A DNA stretch of 64,000 bases from Ochromonas danica (taxonomy: Eukaryota > Sar > Chrysophyceae > Chromulinales > Chromulinaceae): contig VKHL01000117.1 in NCBI GenBank assembly GCA_015146655.1, positions 1 to 64,000 on the forward strand, given 5' to 3'. The translations under genes and the position numbers were made by a program. Below are positions 11,101 to 20,200 of this stretch, one piece after another (position 1 is the stretch's first letter; each line of letters begins with the position of its first letter). The notes under the pieces are model-generated. The model did not search any database. It saw only the letters and a list, made by a program, of their open reading frames with translations, and had not been told where the DNA came from.

Positions 11101-13897
11101 AACTGGGTTGACTGCTCGGCTGACTGGTTGGATTTGCTGTTGGTTGGGAAGAAGGTTGTCTCGAGGGCTGAGAGATTGGTTGAGATGAAGGTTGGCTGGA
11201 AGGTTGGCTGGAAGGCCGGGAAGAAGGCAGACTCGAGGGGAAGACACCCACAGCATTTCGGACACGATTGAACTCGCTCGGGCTGATCAAAATGTTTTGA
11301 GTTGCATTCGTCTCACTCCATACCCAGGTCGGGTCTGTTTTCCAAATAATCATTCCCGTTGTAGTATTCACAGCTCTGACAATAATATATGCATCTCCTC
11401 CTCCTGTATTGGCTGCATCGATATAGATGCGATTCCAGCCTTGATTTATAGCAATAAGTTTGCTACCAACTGAACAAAACGTGGTACTAATGATTGAAAC
11501 ATCGTTAATATATATTGTGCAAACATCATCACAAAACGTATCGATGCGAGCATTATAAGCTTCTTTAGCATATATTACTTTTTGAAATCTTTTCCTCGAA
11601 AAGTCATACAGCATAGTATAAGACTTAACTGGCGCAAACCAAATTGCTTGAATAAAAGTACCAGTGAAAGCACAAACATCAGCTGGAATAACAAAAACTG
11701 GATGGAATGGTGAAAAGTATCCCATCATCAACGATTCTGAATAAACCAGCCCATTGCCTGCCACCATGCAGCTTTGACCATTCTCATAGAACGTCCTCGT
11801 CGCCATCGTATACTCAGCAGACGCACCATCACTACCATTGCCAACAAAGGTAACGAACTTCTTATCAGAAGCGCGGACAACTTGGAGACGATTCGTGCCA
11901 GAGCCTGCAACAAACACATTGCCACTCCCATCTGCACAAACCCCCAATGGAAGGGACATAGCAGATGAAGAAGCCAGAACTCCCTCACCCGAATAGCCGA
12001 ATCCATGAGCACCTGCTAGAGTTGTCAGAGTATTGGAAGTGAAATTGGCAACTCGAATAGCATAGTAGGTGCTGTCAGCAATGTATAGAAGGTCAGTGCT
12101 GTCTTTCCACAGACCATTCACGACTCCCAATGCACTCACACCATACAGAGCAGAATTCGCAGTATATCCTGAACTGCCTTTCCCTATCACTGTCGAGATC
12201 ATACCTGTCGATACCACCAGTCGACGCACAATGTACAGGCTATCATAGATGTACAAGTTATCACCAGTCTTATCAATCGCTATGGCTCGAGGAGAACACA
12301 GCGAGGCAGATGTAACTGGTCCAGAGTAGCTCCAAACCTGGGAACAACCAGAGGAAGTCCCTGCAATGGTCGAAATCCGCCCATTGGATGAGAGAACTTG
12401 CCTCACGCGGTGGCTACCATACTCTGCAATGTACAGGTTGCCCACACTATCCCCACAAAGAGATATAGGCAAATTCAGCTGGCTGATTGAAGCAGACACA
12501 CCATCCACACTATAGCCTCCCACTCCCGTACCGGCATAGACCGACATGTGCTGAGTCGAGAGATCGACCTTATGGACGCGATGCTTGTTGTATTCGGCAA
12601 GATAGAGAGAATTCGTAGAGCTGCTACTCCACAGACCTGTTAGGGTGGATAAGGGAGTGTGGGACGCATTCACAACCACACCGTTCACATAACCCACCAC
12701 CACCTCGATCTTCTTCGTGTTGCTGCTGCTCGTATTACCAGAGAAATAAGGCAGCTTCCAAATCACACTGTTGTCGCAATCGCTGATAAACACATTCCCC
12801 ACTCCATCCACCACACAGCCAAAGGATGTTCCCACACGAGTCTGTATCGCAAGCTGGCCATGAGCCAGCATTATACTACCGTTCACACCTCTTCCTCCCA
12901 CGAAAGTGCTGATCTTCGAGGATGGGTCAATCCGCCTCCCGCCATATTGCTCTTGCATGATGTAGAGATTGCCTGAAGTGTCCCCACAAATAGCCTGTGG
13001 ATAGAAGACAGTAGCAGAAGAGACAGCACCACCATCACCTGTTGATGAGCAAGTGTTGCCTGTACCACCCACAAGTGAACTCCCCACTCCAGTAGTTGAG
13101 TTGACTTTGGCAACAAAGCACTCCAATCCACTAACATATAGCATCCCAAGTGTATCTATCCATAGGTTGCTAGGGAAAGTCGGGAAAGAACCAGAAACCG
13201 TCTGAATCCCGCTAGTACTCAGAGTCACTGCTCGAATTTTGTTACTCTTCATTTCTGCTATAAATATAGTAGGAGACGTTCCACCATAGTAAACTATGCC
13301 ACGAGGCGATCTCATGGTGGCAGATGTCGCAGGTCCACCATCACCTGAATAAGAACACACTCGATAGCTTCCCGCCAGATTCATAATGACACCAGTGCTC
13401 GTCACGACACGCACACGACATCCCATCTCCTCAGAATAATACAACTTCCCAGTTGGAGCTCCAGTGAGACCAAACAGAGTGTCAATATAGGCTGATGTAG
13501 CAGGAATAGAAGCGCTGGTCGCATCCGTACCACCTCCTGCAACGGTTGTGATGATATTGGTATTGGCAGCCACGCGACGGATGAGATGACTCCCGGCTCC
13601 CCCTGCTTCGGCCACATATAAGTTGCCTAAGCTGTCTCGCCACATCGAATGAGGAGAAGAAAAGCCAGCTTGGGTCGCAGGCCCTCCATCACCTCGACTG
13701 CTCTGATCGGTCAGAGTGTATCCTGCCTCACTGGTCACCAAGTAGTCGCCACTAATGGTCAGAGCCATCACACCGCTTCCTTTGACACAAACACCATTGC
13801 TATCACTTGCCCAGTATTTCAGATCCCAGAAGAAGATGGAAAGACAGGTAAAGAAGAAGAGAGTGTGGACTGCAGGAAAAGAGGACAAGGCCATCAT
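5120..13897 (-). CDS. Gene B: giant NHL-propeller/PT-stalk polycystin-like membrane protein
   Basis: A single uninterrupted exon of 2,925 codons. Order: hydrophobic leader (about residues 8-28); NHL-type propeller (about 45-720); a jelly-roll-like second domain (about 735-885) of unrecognised family; proline/serine/threonine/glutamine stalk (about 888-1786); Ser/Thr-rich zone; a Cys cluster ending in a CKC motif (about 1886-1962) placed like a GAIN/GPS site but lacking the HL[ST] cleavage triad; then about seven membrane segments (roughly 2016, 2166, 2267, 2502, 2535, 2745, 2777) and an acidic tail. The second membrane segment ends in LYDLQYPDDDGSC, shared with C and D. Layout and a W...D..V...E motif near the fifth segment recall polycystin-1-type proteins, here without PLAT; that assignment is inference. 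Start: first in-frame ATG, conserved in A and D. The tail differs from those of C and D. It diverges from the proteasome-like gene across about 330 bases. Confidence 0.88.
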   Translation of the reverse strand: MMALSSFPAVHTLFFFTCLSIFFWDLKYWASDSNGVCVKGSGVMALTISGDYLVTSEAGYTLTDQSSRGDGGPATQAGFSSPHSMWRDSLGNLYVAEAGGAGSHLIRRVAANTNIITTVAGGGTDATSASIPATSAYIDTLFGLTGAPTGKLYYSEEMGCRVRVVTSTGVIMNLAGSYRVCSYSGDGGPATSATMRSPRGIVYYGGTSPTIFIAEMKSNKIRAVTLSTSGIQTVSGSFPTFPSNLWIDTLGMLYVSGLECFVAKVNSTTGVGSSLVGGTGNTCSSTGDGGAVSSATVFYPQAICGDTSGNLYIMQEQYGGRRIDPSSKISTFVGGRGVNGSIMLAHGQLAIQTRVGTSFGCVVDGVGNVFISDCDNSVIWKLPYFSGNTSSSNTKKIEVVVGYVNGVVVNASHTPLSTLTGLWSSSSTNSLYLAEYNKHRVHKVDLSTQHMSVYAGTGVGGYSVDGVSASISQLNLPISLCGDSVGNLYIAEYGSHRVRQVLSSNGRISTIAGTSSGCSQVWSYSGPVTSASLCSPRAIAIDKTGDNLYIYDSLYIVRRLVVSTGMISTVIGKGSSGYTANSALYGVSALGVVNGLWKDSTDLLYIADSTYYAIRVANFTSNTLTTLAGAHGFGYSGEGVLASSSAMSLPLGVCADGSGNVFVAGSGTNRLQVVRASDKKFVTFVGNGSDGASAEYTMATRTFYENGQSCMVAGNGLVYSESLMMGYFSPFHPVFVIPADVCAFTGTFIQAIWFAPVKSYTMLYDFSRKRFQKVIYAKEAYNARIDTFCDDVCTIYINDVSIISTTFCSVGSKLIAINQGWNRIYIDAANTGGGDAYIIVRAVNTTTGMIIWKTDPTWVWSETNATQNILISPSEFNRVRNAVGVFPSSLPSSRPSSQPSSQPSSQPISQPSRQPSSQPTANPTSQPSSQPSCRPSCQPSSQPTRQPSSQPTANPTNQPSSRPSSQPTSQPSGQPSSQPTRQPSSQPTSQPSRQPSSQPTANPTNQPSNRPTSQPSCQPSSQPSRQPSSQPTANPTNQPSSRPTSQPSCQPSSQPTRQPSSQPTANPTNQPSSRPTSLPSCQPSSQPSKQPSSQPTAQPSRQPSSQPTAHPTNQPSSQPSCQPSSQPTRQPSFQPSSQPTRQPSSQPTSQPSRQPSSQPTAQPSRQPSSRPTSQPSRQPTSQPTANPTNQPSSRPSSQPTSQPSGLPSSQPSRQPSSQPTANPTSQPSNQPTSQPSCQPSSHPTRQPSSQPTSQPSRQPSSQPTANPTNQPSSRPTSQPSCQPSGQPSCRPSCQPSSQPTRQPSSQPTANPTNQPSSRPSSQPTSQPSGLPSSQPSRQPSSQPTANPTSQPSNQPTSQPSCQPSSHPTRQPSSQPTSQPSRQPSSQPTANPTNQPSSRPTSQPSCQPSGQPSCRPSCQPSSQPTRQPSSQPTANPTNQPSNQPTSQPSGQPSSQSTRQSSGQPTANPTNQPSSRPSNQPTSQPSGQPSCPPSSQPTRQPSSRTTSQPSRQPSGQPTANPTNQPSSQPSSQPTRQPSSQPSSQPSTNPTGQPTILPSDQPTSQTTRLPSSQPSSQPTCQPSARPISYPSSQPSSQPSGQPSDRPSGFPSCRPSGVPSSQPSQRPSSQPTSRPSMQPSSQPSQQPSSVPSSKPSGQPSAAPSKQPMACPTADPSSSPSGQPSRQPSSCPSGQPSRQPTSQPSTTPSVHPSTAPSGQPSSKPTAQPSSKPSDKPTCRPSSSQPSRQPTSQPSGQPTRQPSCSPTGQPSSQPSDQPSTVPTRQPTSHPTGLIGSSVTTVVPSNSSTAAVNVSGQSVQIGGMSSSSTATVTVTTVSSSSSNSNASALASVLKSPVVTVTVSNSSSGAAFTATIVVSSSASSKNSSSVTIFTHNCTTQKKEQVIFNCSDANVLYNLTCSGKAAAKVEQQCPVSQLQCSVIDMNTYRVMDSNYCTVVSSSGSNVVCKCGFSNSNSSSSTSPPSSSPTSASSVSVAVTSNYVTGDFSATVSVAGSMSSATVEDTTSVLATFGGLWLMCILLMASFFLPVDLFGWPSVEVVKVMGTMFSSMRGRRWVVTPLNEGGRSEREKLREEWRRYVKTVLPKVYHPVGWLNRLWSELCGDHEYLKLMVSVVGWHGRGGRGKGGDKEKRREPDSRHQSKPGRGRKEGSEGWEKAFDVMKLLVSFTLSCFLLAWLYDLQYPDDDGSCQQHVTEASCLLRKSPLDSSQAYCSWTPAEAVSAGTLVESKHTTVLSTTSISSTLTDEELHKQCQYSEPNASLLATLLVTVIVSFISAVVTKMVSALISMVTAPSVEADNEDRERGKRKQKGALWWTLSLYFLGELVGMDLLGRVAECRVSEMLSESRAAFLDRLDEVEEVDKMWTRRVREGSIQGDAKNDSLDVGEEEPECSQVESNGGSCFGLPLLPLMRGIKEEKAGVSKVFISLKSHREMLELQHKLLHHAEDSNGKAATLLHAYLYNVVYQRDKEAARILWQTIWKSYRLPPPRVPKAVQWMFGLLVMMSVMGALFFIFLKGLNRGKVWQSNFLQACCIQWAMDVVFVSTVEILWVDFGFPGLVYEEVLLGGYAELVKVVDEVLWVCVKRTGRRRLKKRDQESVPVFMENLLRQQVCVGVPEAKMIALALDDSGAKAKAEADREGGENGDNQMIVHKVEVRSPARIVPVSCEQTWYRKRGMSASAVPTISLSASKRWWEKRRGSVIPDPGISVEGDREGEGDKRGRSSVWFWLLTRLSMSQQRLLVRFFAPIVLAGVILAWSELKQKDKMLESMYEAFMVLLILFLTSVSVGMSVYSQYKALSSYRLSRATIESALVAEWVDEDEGGAEKDNGGDGIDLDVGDLMDKIMECKSISCESSDEDSDENALPLSFIFSSCSSSSFSSGSSSNMFEYEVPQTLVRLSNDNNSIKDGDSDVLFDDE
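8537..11240 (-). repeat. PT-stalk repeat of gene B (12-base period, about 225 units)
   Basis: An array of P-[ST]-[SGNR]-Q-like tetrapeptides encoded by a 12-base unit. Higher-order units such as QPTANPTNQPSSRP recur many times. The array nearest the membrane half (8540-9250) is less regular and is shared with the C and D stalks; the outer part is more uniform. The array has few stop codons in several frames, which explains long spurious open frames on both strands. Confidence 0.93.
9577..10358. repeat. 372-base tandem duplication inside the B stalk
   Basis: About 410 bases from 9577 recur at 9949 with an offset of 372 bases (31 twelve-base units) and no difference I could see until about 9987/10359. 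The reading frame is kept, adding 124 residues. Near-identity implies a recent event. Confidence 0.85.
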
Positions 13898-13902
13898 ATC
13901 AT
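13894..13902 (-). promoter_or_regulatory. Micro-uORF overlapping the gene B start
   Basis: Same ATGATATGATG arrangement as in A and D: a Met-Ile-stop uORF whose stop overlaps the second of two tandem main ATG codons. Confidence 0.5.
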
Positions 13903-14228
13903 TCCTTCCCGTTAACTCAAAAATAATCTCTTTCTCAGTGTTTGATGATTTCAGGAGGAGTATGGTGGTAGAGAAATAGAATTGTTTGTGTTCCTAACGA
14001 ATTCTTTTGAATGTGAAAGAGATTCGTGTTGTGAAGAAGATCGAACTAGACTACAGTAGAGATCTGGAGTTCTGGAGATGTGGTGATTTGGTGAGTTGGA
14101 GATTTGGAGATTTGGAGATTTGGTGATTTGGATTTGTCCAGATCTGTGGAATTCCACTAAAGTATATTTGTGCAATTACATTAAATTGTGTTGCTCTGCT
14201 GGGAGTCAGGAGATATCATTTGTTGAAA
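13903..14228. promoter_or_regulatory. Divergent intergenic region between gene B and the proteasome-like gene
   Basis: About 325 bases must hold the promoters of both divergent genes. The first 80 bases beside B are conserved in A and D. The stretch 14068-14140 is a degenerate tandem repeat of GAGATTTGG-like units. I saw no clear TATA box. Confidence 0.55.
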
Positions 14229-15778
14229 ATGTGGGTATGGGGTATTCTTTCTTTATGGTTGTCTAGTTCATCTCTTCTTCTTGCTAGTGCATCCTCTCCT
14301 TTTCCCTTCTCTTCTCTACCAGCTATACTCTTCCTCACTGTCACAAGCAACGGCAACAACAACAACAACAACAACAACAACAAACAGCAGACTCATCATG
14401 TCTATCCTTCTGTACCAGATCTAACCGTCAATCATCACCCCAGCTCATCAGATAAAATACCCCCAGGAAATCATCTAAAAGGACAGATCATTCCTGGAAG
14501 TGAAGGCAAAGTGGGCAAAGCAGGGACAGGCCAAGAGGCGGAAGGAGAAGGTAGTGGTAATGGTAATAGTAATAGTAATGGTGGCGACGCAGAGAGTGGT
14601 GGAAGGTCTTTCTTCGACCTGGAGAAGCATTTCCAGCAACTCCACTTCGCTCAGAAAGTGGTGGAGGAAGGACGGCATTCAGGTCCTCTCGTCACTGTCA
14701 TTGCAGTCAAATTCCAAAGTGCCACCATCCTTCTCTGTCTTCTCTCCTCGCATGGCAGTCAACATGGCAGAAGAGCTCTCCATCAGAGCTCATCCAATTC
14801 ACCCCTTCCACTTGATCCACCACCTCTATTCGAGAATGACAATGTGCTTGCTCTTCCCATTGGTCGACTTGTTGACTGTCAGAAAGTATTGACACGTTGT
14901 CGACAATGGGAAAGAGAGAGTGGTCTGTGTTCTAAAGAACAGCTCACAGCCAGAGGACTTGCTCTGCTTCTAGCTGATCGTTGTCATGCTCAATCCATGC
15001 GGCCCCAGGCTCGACCATTAGCTCAAACCACTCTTCTCTTGGACAAACAGTCGACTGCTCGAGCAGGAGATGTCTTTCTTGTCGACGTCACAGGAAACTA
15101 CTACTTCTGTCGTGCTGGTTCATTTGGTCTTGGTTGTAAGGAAATGTCAGTCTGGTTGGAGGAGAGAGGTCGTGCTCTGGCTCAAGAGAGACTAGCCTTG
15201 AGGTCGCAAGGTGGTAGTCTGAGTGAGAATGAGGAGTGTATGAGGGATCTTGAGGATGCGCTCTTTGTGGCCTGGGAATGTCTTTTGGCTGCAGCACCAC
15301 ATAAGATGTTAGAGGATATTCGGAACAAAACCTTGGCTGTCATGCCAATCTGTTGCTTTTTATCTCCTCCCACGACAGGGACTGGAACAGGACGGGGAGG
15401 AGAAGGGCAGGGAAGAAACGGTCATCGTTCACGCGAAGAAGAGACGCTGTCTGTGCATTGCAGGAGGTGAGTCAACAATATGACTAGCTATACCTTCTTC
15501 CTATTTTAGTCATGTGCATGTTATGATCATCTCTGCTGTGTTTTGCTGTTTGTCGTCTAATTTGTCGCTGTGTGTGATACTGTAGAGCGACTACTAGCCT
15601 GTTGGAAGACTTCCTGGTAGAGGAAGAAAGCAAAAACCTTCCACCTCAGGACCACCTTCCTTCTGCCACAGACATGGTGGAATGGTGGCGAAGCAAAGGG
15701 TTCCCTCGACTACTTTCACAAGAGAAGAAGATGGAGGAGCATAGCTCAGATGGACCTGCTTGGTTTCGTTTATCATGA
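14229..15778 (+). CDS. Secreted or ER-targeted proteasome alpha-subunit-like protein (two exons)
   Basis: Exons 14229-15466 and 15586-15778; the donor GTGAGT and acceptor TGTAG restore one frame, giving 476 residues. The ATG at 14229 is chosen because it opens a clear signal peptide (MWVWGILSLWLSSSSLLLAS). After an Asn- and Gly-rich linker, the region from FFDLEKHFQQLHFAQKVV matches the alpha-subunit N-terminal pattern (F.P.G.L.Q.EYA...), followed by a strand like SVAVRG and a late segment with D-x-T-G-x-Y-Y-F and G-x-G-x-K-x-M-x-x-x-LEE, the alpha-subunit Y-x-x-D-P-x-G and G-x-G motifs. Known: ordinary proteasome subunits are cytosolic and nuclear and lack signal peptides; alpha subunits have no active-site Thr. 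Inference: a paralogue working in the ER lumen, outside the cell or in a periplastid space, not in the 20S core. It is longer than typical alpha subunits (about 250 residues) because of the linker and a tail. Confidence 0.65.
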
Positions 15779-15857
15779 TAGTGGTCCATGTTAGACTACA
15801 TTCACCTATTGGGCGGTGGATATTGTGCAATCAGTTTGCTTCAGTTGTTATAGCGAA

Positions 15858-16115
15858 GATCTGACAAATCTTCTCAACCTTCTTTTTCTGTTTCTCTTGA
15901 TGCTTCTGTCTCTTCTTGGTTACTTTGACTGACTCGTTCTCACCAACACCTTCGCCATACACTTCCTTTCCAATAGCATGTGTCGGACAGGAGAGCGTTC
16001 AGTGACTGAACCAAGCGATGCCTCAAATCTTGTTCTGCAAGAAGGTCCCTTTTCCTCGTGCTGCAATCAGGACCTCCATAGTCACCATGACACAAACATT
16101 GGGCTGGATAACATT
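15858..16115 (-). pseudogene. Decayed fragment of gene C
   Basis: Two stretches match gene C in order with the middle missing: about 15858-15912 to the KKKVAKILQIFPL-coding part near 20000-20060, and about 15944-16115 to the EGF/GAIN-proximal part near 21150-21335 (CLCRGDYGGPDCSTRKRDLL region). The second match is near-perfect over about 150 bases, so the copy is fairly young, but it cannot encode the domain on its own. Confidence 0.8.
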
Positions 16116-16597
16116 TATGAGTTTTGTGAAAATGATAACAAATTAATGAGTTTAATATATGTGTATTAACTTTTATATACAACAAGAAGTCACAGGTAAC
16201 AAGTATACACCCCCTACAGTACATAATAGTCTATGACTTCATTGCTTCGAAAAATGCAATAAATCCAATGAAAAAAGTACAATTTATCCCTACAATCTTA
16301 TAAGCTAAATTCTCTAAGAAGTTCTTTAGTCTACAGGCCATGGAGAAGCGAGTCTCGGAGAGCTCCTGACTGTGCCCTGGCCAGCTCGATTTTGATATTG
16401 TGCATAGTTGAGCACCTTTAAGATCTTGAAAACAATATTGGGATTCGTCGGATTCTCATTGTTGGTGAAATGAAATTTGGCAGACTTTTGATTGAAACTG
16501 GTCAGATTTCCAGATTTCCAGGATTTAGGATATCTCCCACTCCATGGAAGTTTCAGCCAAACCTCCAGATTCCAGATTTGTCAACTCCAACAGAAAA

Positions 16598-16686
16598 GGA
16601 GATAAACTCATCATCACTATCTTCTTGTACCAGGTCTAACCCTTAATCATCTCAATTCATCAGATAAAGAAGACCCTGGAAATATT
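16598..16686 (+). pseudogene. Decayed fragment of the proteasome-like gene
   Basis: About 90 bases align by eye with 14393-14480, the linker-coding part of the upstream gene, with scattered changes and indels. This suggests an older partial tandem duplication. Confidence 0.55.
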
Positions 16687-17202
16687 GTGTAGTTAGTTAG
16701 CTTTAGTTGTTATATGGTAGTAAAACTAACATACGTGCTGTGCTGTACTGTAGTATAGATTGGTATCGTCAGACAGTAAAGCCCTCCATTGATCTATCAG
16801 AGGTACTTTAACTTCTTCATCAGTCAAGATCAGCTTTTCGACTTGAAGGGAAGAACATACTGATCCTTTCATGACATTAACATAATCAAAGCAAATAGAA
16901 GAAGGAACACAACATCTCAAAACAAATCTCTAACAAACTGGTCAAAAAGCAAGACTAGACTTCGATGCTGAGGACGTCATTTCTTTGTATTATAGTATAG
17001 TATGGTTGTTGGCCAATGATATTTTCTTATCTTTCATTATCCAATTCTTGTGATGTTTGAAGACATTGCAATAATGCGGTCCACTATTTCATCGCAATAT
17101 AATGGAGTCTTATATAAGATGAAACATTTTTCAACATCGTGTCGAGGTGCACATTGTAGTGTTACTCTAAACGATACTATTCAATTGATATCCAGACCCT
17201 CC

Positions 17203-20200
17203 TCACTTCATATGGTGACCTTGACTGCTGCCTCTTGCACTACTCGAACTATCTGAATCAGAGAGTAACCTAGCCAATCCTTTGTACTGGGGAAGTGTAG
17301 CTAAGTCACTCGTGGAATGGGAGGAAGAGGAATCCTCTTCAACATCGGTCGCCAGGATACAAAGAGGTGTGCTGTCAATGCTATCACTTGATATGCTGCT
17401 ATTGTCGCTGTGGCTGGACAAGGCAATGCTGGTACCGCTCCATAAATCGTCTTCTTCACCTCCTCCTCCTCCTCTCCTCTGCTTGTGTAGATTATACAAG
17501 TCCTCCTCCTCTTCAGATTCCTCACTATTATAATCATCATCATCATCATGATCCTTCTCATTTAACAAACTGGCTTTCTCCTTCTCTCCTTCCTCTTCTC
17601 CATCCGCCCTCCCCACCCTCTCGTCATGCCCATCACGAGCACTACTGCTACTGTGCTCTTCCTTGTCATCACTTCGGTTAGGATCCTCCTCCTCCTTGTC
17701 ATTACCATCACTGCTTCTCACCAAACCTTGTCTTCTTGCTCGCATGCGATAGGAATCTCTCACAATGATCACTCCCAAGAAGACCATCACCACAGCAAAG
17801 ATGGAGAGATAGATGGGCTGCTTGGCGAAGAAATAGAAAGCTAGAGTGGCAGCTGCTAGAAACCCCGGCTCAGCCACTTGAATGATCATTCTCTGGAGAC
17901 GCAGAGGAGCCAAGGCCATAACCTTCATTACCTTCATCGTCATGGAAGAGAGCATGTTGTTAGACAATGAAGATGGTGGAAGAGCTGGAGAATGAGAAAG
18001 AAGTGGAAGAAGAGGATGGTTAGGGTTATCATGATGATACCCTTCCCTTCTTGACAACCTCTTCGTCCTCATCCCACCTTCACCTTCCTCCGCTTCTTCT
18101 GCTTCCTCCACAGAGGTGAGCTGTTCTTGCCAAGATAGTCCTGCTCGTCCAGGGAGAGGATTACGATAGCTCAGCACGAGTTGACTCTCCACTTGAAGTG
18201 GATAAGCTCTGGCCAGATAGTGAGAGACAAAGAGGTAGTCAGCAGCGTTCACTCCTCCTCTTCCTCTTCCATCCACATCATGTCTACCCTGCAAGTCAGC
18301 CACTTCGTCCACACTATGGAACAAGGCATCAAACGCAACGCGAACATCTTTCGCCGCCAGACGAGGAATCAGAGCATGGAACCACAGACACTGCAAGGTC
18401 TCGAAGACCAACACGTCCAACAGCACTTGCAGCATCCACTGACGAAGAAAATCTTCCTGCCAGGCCACTCCTTTCTTGTATCCTTTCAAGATGGAGAAGT
18501 AAATGAAGAAGACATTCAAAGCCAGGATGAAGGCAGAGACTAGCAATCGAAGGAAGAGAGGAGCAGGAGCAGCAGGGAGCTCTTCGAATTCCAACTCCAT
18601 CTTCATCGCAAAGATTCGTGCGGACAGAGAGTCTCTGCCCAGCAGATCGAGGAGGAAAGAGAAGAAAATATCATACCCTTTCTCCATGTTGTTAGAGGCT
18701 TGTCCCAAAGAGGGGAGATGGTGGTGAAGTGCGATGTGATGAACTTCTTGGACTGCCTGGGACACCATCGCATAGACATCCACCTTCCTCCCGCTACTGC
18801 TTCTCCTCCTTTCCCACCAACTCCAAACTCTGCTCTTGTTATTAGGAGGATGCGAAGCTGCTATCAGAAGAAAGGCACCTTGCTCATGATCCAGTCCCCA
18901 AGCAAGATCGAAGTCTCGAAGCATCTTTTCATTAGACATCAAGCTCATTCGATGTCTCTTCAGCTCATCTGTGAGCTTTTCCATTGTGGAAGCGACCGAA
19001 AAGGATGAAATGGATTGAGGAAGAGGAAGATCAGAAGGAGGGATAATAGCAGTGGCTGTCGGCTCTATTATCCTGGTAGTGGGCATATCATTTAAGTGTC
19101 TGGGATGCTTCCTCTCACCTAGTGCAGTTGCAGAAGGAATGGTAATGGATGGCGAGGAATAGGGTGGTGGTGCAGTGAGAAAGGAAGAAGAGCAGGAAGC
19201 AGTCGCCCAATATGCCGCCTCAACCAGGCTCGGAAAATGTCTTCTTGGTCTTAGTTTTTGCTGTGATCGAACATCAGCAGTATTATTGCCATCAGCAATT
19301 ACACTCCCTACCGCTCGCTCAGCAGGAGATATGCTTGCTTGAGTTGGCATGGCCTGTCTGACATCTTGGTCTTGTGTCACATTATCCATAACTCGATTGT
19401 TTCTGACTCTCAAAAACATCCTCCTGTTTTGTTTAGGATGCGATGAACAACTTCCTCTTCCATCCCCTCCACCAGTCAATAGCTTCATCAACATTCCCAA
19501 TGGTTCGGACACCAGACAAGTAGCGAAGGAGATGATCATCGAGATATAGATCGCTGTGGTGATCGAGAAACTTGGCTCAGCATATTCACATTGATTAGTC
19601 TCTCCTGACCATCGACAATAGGATTGCTTCGTATTGAGCATGTACTTTCGAGTCAAGCATTCACTCGCTGTCTTATGGAAGATGCAAGAGCCATCATCAT
19701 CAGGATAGTTCAGGTCATAGAGCAAGGCCAACAAAAACAACAAGAAGCTTTGCAGTGTTATCATCTCTATGACAGCCACGATAGGACTGGAATGATGGTG
19801 AAGGCGGAAGAAGAAGTTGAAGTATTCATGATGCCTCCACAGCTCGTGTTGACATGCCAGGAAGAGTCCTTTCTCTTGGAAGATGGCAGGGAGAAGAGAG
19901 TGCACATATGCCTTCCACCTCTTCTTCCATTCTGCCTTCAGCTCCTTCGGTCCACTTTTCTCATCACCATATTGAATATTATTCTCTTGTTTCATGAGAG
20001 GGAAGATCTGAAGAATCTTCGCAACCTTCTTTTTCTGTTTCTCTTGATGGTTTTGTCCCTCCTTAGTTTGATGTCCTCTTTGATAGTTCCAAGCGAAATA
20101 AAAGATGGCCACAATGGCAGCAGCCCACAATGAACCATACAGAGCGATCACCACATAAGCTTTTCTCAAGGCAGAGGCAGAGGTGATGGTCGAGGAAGCT

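Larger units (their letters stand above)
15779..17202. other. Intergenic with gene scraps
   Basis: This 1.4 kb holds no intact gene that I can support. It contains decayed pieces of gene C (about 15858-16115) and of the proteasome-like gene (about 16598-16686), listed separately. The remainder (16120-16590, 16690-17200) is AT-rich with short frames only. Confidence 0.6.

Noticed and set aside
9262-11188. Several plus-strand frames of 80-158 codons rich in Trp, Arg and Leu
   Set aside because: Antisense of the B stalk repeat; there is no start context, domain or conservation beyond the repeat.
8536-11265. 909-codon open frame on the minus strand overlapping the B stalk in a second frame
   Set aside because: The 12-base periodic stalk lacks stops in several frames. 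The product is a repetitive by-product of the repeat, and the true frame continues into folded domains on both sides.
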